Of a stretch of 64,000 bases of DNA, positions 60,440 through 64,000 are shown one piece after another; position 1 is the stretch's first letter; each line of letters begins with the position of its first letter. Source of the DNA: Rhodoferax aquaticus (GTDB taxonomy: Bacteria > Pseudomonadota > Gammaproteobacteria > Burkholderiales > Burkholderiaceae_C); assembly GCF_006974105.1 (NCBI RefSeq), contig NZ_CP036282.1:1550001-1614000 (forward strand). The letters run 5' to 3'. The position numbers were made by a program, and so were the translations under genes. The notes under the pieces are model-generated. The model ran no database searches. It saw only the letters and a program-made list of their open reading frames with translations, and was not told the DNA's origin.

Positions 60440-60549
60440 TCTATTACGTTACCGCTTTCAAACGGTACGCCCACGGTATGAGGGTTTTGGCGGCTGGTCA
60501 AGGTTGAGCTCCCGTTTTTTGGCGGTGCTCAAAGTTTAGGCGGTCAGGT

Positions 60550-60987
60550 TCAGTCCAGCTTGGACTCTACGAAGGGTTTGAAGCCCTTGTAGATGTCAAT
60601 CTTTTTGCTGGCGCACGACCAGAAATCCCAGTACTCGTAGCAGGTGACATCAAGTGCGATCTTGGAGGTGTTGCCCTTGTCGGGCGTCATGGTGGCACCG
60701 ACGCTGTGAGTAGCGTACTCGTTGACGCGGAAGGGCCTAATACTTACGTCGTCTGAACTCTGCATCTTCATTCCAGAATTGTTCTGGACGTAGATTTTGG
60801 TTAGCTTGAACGCCTTGTCGCACTGGTCTCTGCTGGTGCAGGTGAGGATGGAGTCACGCTCTGCGGTTAAGGCTGACATCTCGAAGTCTTGCCGGGCCTC
60901 AAGGTTTGCCGCCCTTGTGCTCGCGCTCTGTGGTGTACCACACCCTGCTAGGGTGGCTAGGGCTAGCGCGGCTAGTAGTGTTTTCAC
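60550..60987 (-). CDS. Small lipoprotein of unknown function
   Basis: 145-aa exported protein with a type-II signal peptide ending LATLAGC (Cys16). The mature part has four more Cys (LTCTSRDQC near 50 and VTCYEYWDFWSC near 115-126), suggesting two disulfides. GTG start with an excellent GAGGAGG ribosome site. I do not recognise a characterised family. It is first on the minus strand of the insertion, ahead of the antirepressor, and is a candidate surface-exclusion or moron-type cargo, but that is guesswork. Confidence 0.75.
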   Translation of the reverse strand: MKTLLAALALATLAGCGTPQSASTRAANLEARQDFEMSALTAERDSILTCTSRDQCDKAFKLTKIYVQNNSGMKMQSSDDVSIRPFRVNEYATHSVGATMTPDKGNTSKIALDVTCYEYWDFWSCASKKIDIYKGFKPFVESKLD

Positions 60988-61430
60988 GCGGTTTCCTCCT
61001 CTGTTTGTTGTGCTTGCAGTTTAGACGCTTCGTGCTTGGCTTTGCGCACCCGGCGCGCGATAGTTGCAGCGTCAACGGTGGGGTAAACCTGTCAGCAAGT
61101 GCACTTGCTACTCAAGCCAAAGCACCCGCCACCCCTGGGTTGTTTCGAGCAACGGAGTTTTTGTCTGGGGAGAACCCGTTGGCCAAAGCAACCAACCCTG
61201 TGAGGCTCCTGGGGTGCTTGCCGAGAACATGTGCGGCGTGACAACAAAAACATCTGTAGCGAAGGGGGGGATTGACTTCACCAGCCTACTTGCTGTAATC
61301 GCTGGTTGGCTCCCCGGTTATACTTACACCTGCGAATTTAGACTTGGATCAAGCAAAGGTGGCAATTCGGGTGGCGTAGTGGTCACTAACCTGCAAAGCC
61401 CCTGTTCATGCGTGTTCTGAAGGCGTAATG
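60988..61430. other. Right end of the insertion, no gene supported
   Basis: 443 bp without a convincing gene. A 118-codon plus-strand frame (61064-61420) has no ribosome site and is Ser/Cys-rich. The stretch ACAAAAACATCTGTAGCGA near 61243 loosely resembles ACAAAAACTGTAGCACGA near 59060 at the other end, which could be arm-type sites. The region may hold the decayed remains of recombination genes. Confidence 0.4.
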
Positions 61431-61477
61431 GGATTGCAAATCCGGTTAGTCCGGTTCGACTCCGGACCGCGCCTCCA
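61431..61477 (+). repeat. Attachment-site repeat, right (displaced tRNA-Cys 3' half)
   Basis: Exact 47-bp copy of the 3' part of tRNA-Cys with no 5' half before it, so it is not a functional tRNA. Confidence 0.88.
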
Positions 61478-61490
61478 GACTTTCTGGACT

Positions 61491-61530
61491 AAATGCCTCA
61501 TCAATGCACGTTGACGAGGCATTTTTGTTT
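61491..61530 (+). terminator. Original tRNA-Cys terminator, now displaced
   Basis: AAATGCCTC and GAGGCATTT form a 9-bp stem followed by TTGTTT. It lies 13 bp behind the displaced tRNA-Cys half and was presumably its terminator before insertion. Confidence 0.8.
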
Positions 61531-61546
61531 GAAAATAGTGCAGCGT

Positions 61547-61639
61547 GCCCGAGTGGTGAAATAGGTAGACACATCGGACTTAAAATCCGCCGCTTCGTGA
61601 ATAACGGGCGTACCGGTTCGATTCCGGTCTCGGGCACCA
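61547..61639 (+). tRNA. tRNA-Leu(UAA)
   Basis: 93-nt class-II tRNA: acceptor GCCCGAG/CTCGGGC, anticodon loop CTTAAAA (anticodon TAA), a long variable arm, T-arm ACCGG-TTCGATT-CCGGT and encoded CCA. Confidence 0.94.
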
Positions 61640-61673
61640 ATTAGCACTTTCGGACCATCTCACACCCCCTCAT

Positions 61674-61707
61674 AACCCGCTCTGGCTATAGCTGCAGCGG
61701 GTTTTTT
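61674..61707 (+). terminator. Terminator after tRNA-Leu(UAA)
   Basis: AACCCGCT and AGCGGGTT form an 8-bp stem followed by further T's (six in all). Confidence 0.87.
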
Positions 61708-61790
61708 GTTGTCTAACGTCATCTTGCCAGGGGGACATGTCTTACCGTCAACCTGACAGCATTTAGATTGGTACAGGTCAAAAGCATCGC

Positions 61791-61823
61791 AAAGGGGGAG
61801 CGCCCAGAAGCAACGCCCCCTTT
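61791..61823 (-). terminator. Hairpin after the DUF2126 gene
   Basis: AAAGGGGG and CCCCCTTT pair around a 17-nt loop. On the minus strand it is followed by GCGATGCTTTT. Probable terminator of the gene to the right. Confidence 0.5.
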
Positions 61824-61920
61824 CGCTGAAAAATATCAACCCATTGGGTCGTCAGATGCAAAAAAACGTTGGCATTCAGCACTTGTCCTTTGTGTACCTT
61901 GATCAAAAGTGCGGGGCCAT

Positions 61921-64000
61921 TTAACTTCGGCGAAGGTCTTTCGTAAACGGAAATTCTTTGCTACCCGGCACGTGAATGGTTGCCTCGGGAATCACGAGTT
62001 TTCCCGGTGTGTGGCCCATGGCTGCAAAGCGGGATAGCCGACGACTTTCTGCTTCGTAGCCGTTTACGGGGAATGTTTCGTAGTTCAATCCACCGGGGTG
62101 AGCCACAAAGTACTGGCATCCACCTAGCGATCGCTTCATCCAAGTGTCCACAATGTCAAAGGTGAGCGGCGTGTGCACTCCGATGGTTGGATGCAGACTA
62201 CTAGGAGGGTTCCATGCCTTGTAGCGAACTGCTGCAACAAATTCACCTACAGTTCCTGTACTTTGCATGGGCAAGGCCTTGCCATTACAAGTTACCACAT
62301 AGCGGCTCTCGTTAAGGCCGGTTACTCGAACCTCCATGCGCTCTAGGCTTGAGTCCACATAGCGGGCGGTGCCGCCTGCGCTGCTTTCTTCGCCCATCAC
62401 ATGCCAAGGCTCCAGTGCGCAGCGCAGCGTCATTTCTACGCCCATGCTCTTGACCGAACCCACCATCGGGAAGCGGAACTCGTAGTGCGGGGCGAACCAG
62501 CTGGTGTCGAACGCGTAGCCCGCAGCTTGCATGTCGGCGATCACATCATCAAAGTCCATTTTGATGAAGGTGGGCAGCATGTAGCGGTCGTGCAGCTCGG
62601 TGCCCCAGCGAGTGACCGGAGCCTTGTAAGGCGCTTTCCAGAATCGGGCGACCAAAGCGCGCAGCAGAAGCTGCTGCACGCTGCTCATGTGGGGGTGCGG
62701 CGGCATCTCGAAGGCGCGCAACTCTAGCAAGCCCAAACGGCCCGTGGACGAGTCTGGCGAGTACATCTTGTCGATGGAAAACTCGCTGCGATGGGTGTTG
62801 CCCGTCACGTCGATCAGTATGTTGCGCAGCGTGCGGTCCACCAACCACGGCGGCATGCTCTGGCCGTAGAGTTCGCGATTTTTGTAGATCTGCTCAATCG
62901 CGATTTCCAGTTCGTAGAGCTGGTCGTTGCGGGCTTCGTCCACGCGCGGTGCCTGACTGGTCGGGCCTACAAACATACCGCTGAACAAGTAACTCAAAGA
63001 CGGGTGGTTGTGCCAGTACAGCAGCAGGCTGGCCAGTAGCTCAGGTTTTCGCAGGAAGGGGCTGTCTGCCGGCGTGGCACCTCCCATCACAAAGTGGTTA
63101 CCGCCACCGGTGCCGGTGTGGCGGCCATCGGTCATGAACTTCTCGGCGCTCAGGCGCGACTCGAAGGCCGCGTTGTACAAAAACTCGGTGTTGTAGACCA
63201 GTTCTTTCCAGTTGGTGACGGGGTGCACGTTGACCTCGATCACGCCGGGGTCCGGGGTGACTTGCAGCAGCTTTAAGCGTGGGTCGCGGGGAGGTGGGTA
63301 GCCTTCTAGCACGAGCTGCATCTTGAGCTCAGTGGCGGTTGCTTCGATGGCGGCCAACAGGTCGAGGTAGTCCTCTAGTCGCTCAAGAGGCGGCATAAAC
63401 ACGTACAAGACCCCTGACTTGGAGCCTTGGGCTTCAGCTTTAGGGCCACTGGCGCGGCGTGGATCGCGTACCTCTACGCACAGTGCGGTGCGGGTGATCC
63501 AGTGGGCGGATTCAAATCGAGTGGGCGATTTGGCGAACAGGGCCGGCTCAGGCTGCGTGGCGTGCTGTGCATGGGTGGATATGCTGGTGTCTCCGCTGCC
63601 AGGCGTGGCTTGCATCTTACGACCGGCTTCTGGCACGGCCAGATTGCCAGCCAGATAGGGCAAGCCACTAGAGCCCACCGATCCACTGGCTATGGAGGCG
63701 CTGCCAGTGCTGCCCGATGCATAGCGTGCAGCAAATGTGGAGTGGAGGGGGAGTTGGCCACGGTCCACCGTGGGATCTCTCTCTACTAGGTAAGGGAAGT
63801 CACCTTGGCTCACCCACGGCAGAGAGTCTAGGGGTAAGCGCAGACCCATCGGAGAGTCACCAGGCATGAGGTACATGCGCTCATCACGGAAAAACCATGG
63901 GCCAGTCGTCCACCTGGGTCCCGCAAGCTTTGGGTTATTGGTTTGGGTTTTTGCGCCGCGGTCATCGGCCACTTTAAGAGGCAGCACATAGCCCACAACC
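61921..64000 (-). CDS. Transglutaminase/DUF2126-family protein, C-terminal part
   Basis: At least 692 aa, open to the window edge, so the N-terminal transglutaminase-like domain expected for the family (total about 1100 aa) lies outside. The visible part is the DUF2126 region: EVNVHPVTNWKELVYNTEFLYNAAFE, FMTDGRHTGTGGGNHFVMGG, LLLYWHNHPSLSYLFSGMFVGPTSQAPRVDEAR and the C-terminal SLGGCQYFVAHPGGLNYETFPVNGYEAESRR. These proteins are usually encoded with circularly permuted ATP-grasp and alpha-E proteins, suggesting peptide or isopeptide-bond formation, but no function is proven. A Ser/Gly/Ala-rich insert lies near 90-150 of the visible part. Confidence 0.88.
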   Translation of the reverse strand, partial: VVGYVLPLKVADDRGAKTQTNNPKLAGPRWTTGPWFFRDERMYLMPGDSPMGLRLPLDSLPWVSQGDFPYLVERDPTVDRGQLPLHSTFAARYASGSTGSASIASGSVGSSGLPYLAGNLAVPEAGRKMQATPGSGDTSISTHAQHATQPEPALFAKSPTRFESAHWITRTALCVEVRDPRRASGPKAEAQGSKSGVLYVFMPPLERLEDYLDLLAAIEATATELKMQLVLEGYPPPRDPRLKLLQVTPDPGVIEVNVHPVTNWKELVYNTEFLYNAAFESRLSAEKFMTDGRHTGTGGGNHFVMGGATPADSPFLRKPELLASLLLYWHNHPSLSYLFSGMFVGPTSQAPRVDEARNDQLYELEIAIEQIYKNRELYGQSMPPWLVDRTLRNILIDVTGNTHRSEFSIDKMYSPDSSTGRLGLLELRAFEMPPHPHMSSVQQLLLRALVARFWKAPYKAPVTRWGTELHDRYMLPTFIKMDFDDVIADMQAAGYAFDTSWFAPHYEFRFPMVGSVKSMGVEMTLRCALEPWHVMGEESSAGGTARYVDSSLERMEVRVTGLNESRYVVTCNGKALPMQSTGTVGEFVAAVRYKAWNPPSSLHPTIGVHTPLTFDIVDTWMKRSLGGCQYFVAHPGGLNYETFPVNGYEAESRRLSRFAAMGHTPGKLVIPEATIHVPGSKEFPFTKDLRRS

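Larger units (their letters stand above)
58982..61477. mobile_element. Phage-derived insertion at tRNA-Cys (integrase-less remnant)
   Basis: The 2.45 kb between the two 47-bp repeats splits a tRNA Gly-Cys-Leu array. The original Cys terminator (61491-61530) now lies beyond the right repeat. The cargo is an AntA-type antirepressor gene, two C4-like structured RNAs and a small lipoprotein gene, all but the flanks on the minus strand. I find no integrase, excisionase or capsid gene. It is either a deleted prophage or a small satellite mobilised by an integrase supplied elsewhere. Confidence 0.8.

Noticed and set aside
61064..61420. 118-codon plus-strand frame at the right end of the insertion
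   Set aside because: No ribosome site, biased Ser/Cys composition and no recognisable domain.
58955..61639. Second functional tRNA-Cys at 61431
   Set aside because: Only the 3' 47 bp are present; the acceptor 5' strand and D arm are missing.
1..64000. CRISPR arrays, insertion-sequence transposases and rRNA genes
   Set aside because: None seen: no regularly spaced direct repeats, no transposase-like protein and no rRNA sequence in the window.

Overview
The window looks like chromosome from a betaproteobacterium of the Burkholderiales, most likely the Comamonadaceae (Rhodoferax/Limnohabitans/Polaromonas type). This is inferred from the protein sequences, from the orders dnaG-rpoD, grpE-dnaK-dnaJ, tig-clpP-clpX-lon and hpnC-hpnD-hpnE, and from a dispersed intergenic repeat with a GCTAT...ATAGC core of a kind I associate with this family. 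I made no database search. Both window ends cut a gene: folK on the left and a DUF2126/transglutaminase-family gene on the right.

Layout. 1-5.7 kb: the end of folK, then a tight co-directional trio: chemoreceptor, Cache-HAMP-GGDEF-EAL protein and LysR regulator. 5.7-14.5 kb: a long minus-strand catabolic operon read from right to left. It runs from a formaldehyde-activating-enzyme (Fae) homologue through an aldo/keto reductase, a ProX/ProW/ProV-type importer, an aldehyde dehydrogenase and an enolase-superfamily dehydratase-like protein to a GMC oxidoreductase. Several ATGA overlaps tie it together, and a gabD-like dehydrogenase is divergent from it. 16-17.6 kb: RidA and a ureidoglycolate-lyase-like gene. 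17.8-22.5 kb: etfB-etfA, an acyl-CoA dehydrogenase and a nitronate monooxygenase, behind a palindrome that fits a LiuR-type operator. 22.6-25.7 kb: a GST-like protein, tRNA hydroxylase TrhO and a beta-CASP nuclease. 25.8-30.6 kb: the heat-shock cluster grpE-dnaK-dnaJ with a sigma-32 promoter, an FKBP isomerase and a winged-helix regulator. 30.9-36.7 kb: a ComFB-like protein, aroE, rpoD and dnaG. 36.9-44.8 kb: a carboxymuconolactone-decarboxylase family protein, an ImpA-like lipoprotein metalloprotease, hemH, a HAD phosphatase and a penicillin-acylase family hydrolase. 44.8-52.4 kb: squalene synthesis (hpnC, hpnD, hpnE) and a two-gene RND efflux system. 52.4-58.7 kb: tRNA-Leu(UAG), tig, clpP, clpX and lon. 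58.8-61.6 kb: a tRNA array Gly-Cys-Leu, split by a 2.4-kb phage-derived insertion. 61.9 kb to the end: the DUF2126 protein.

Two areas deserve most attention. The first is the Fae-containing import and oxidation operon, whose substrate cannot be read from sequence. Its enolase-superfamily member lacks the first canonical metal-binding Asp, although the spacing of every other catalytic residue is exact. The second is the tRNA-Cys insertion, bounded by a 47-bp direct repeat of the tRNA 3' half. It carries an AntA-type antirepressor flanked by two copies of a 78-79-nt structured RNA. The helices of the two copies covary, and the element resembles the C4 antisense RNA that controls ant in phages P1 and P7. 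No integrase is visible in it.
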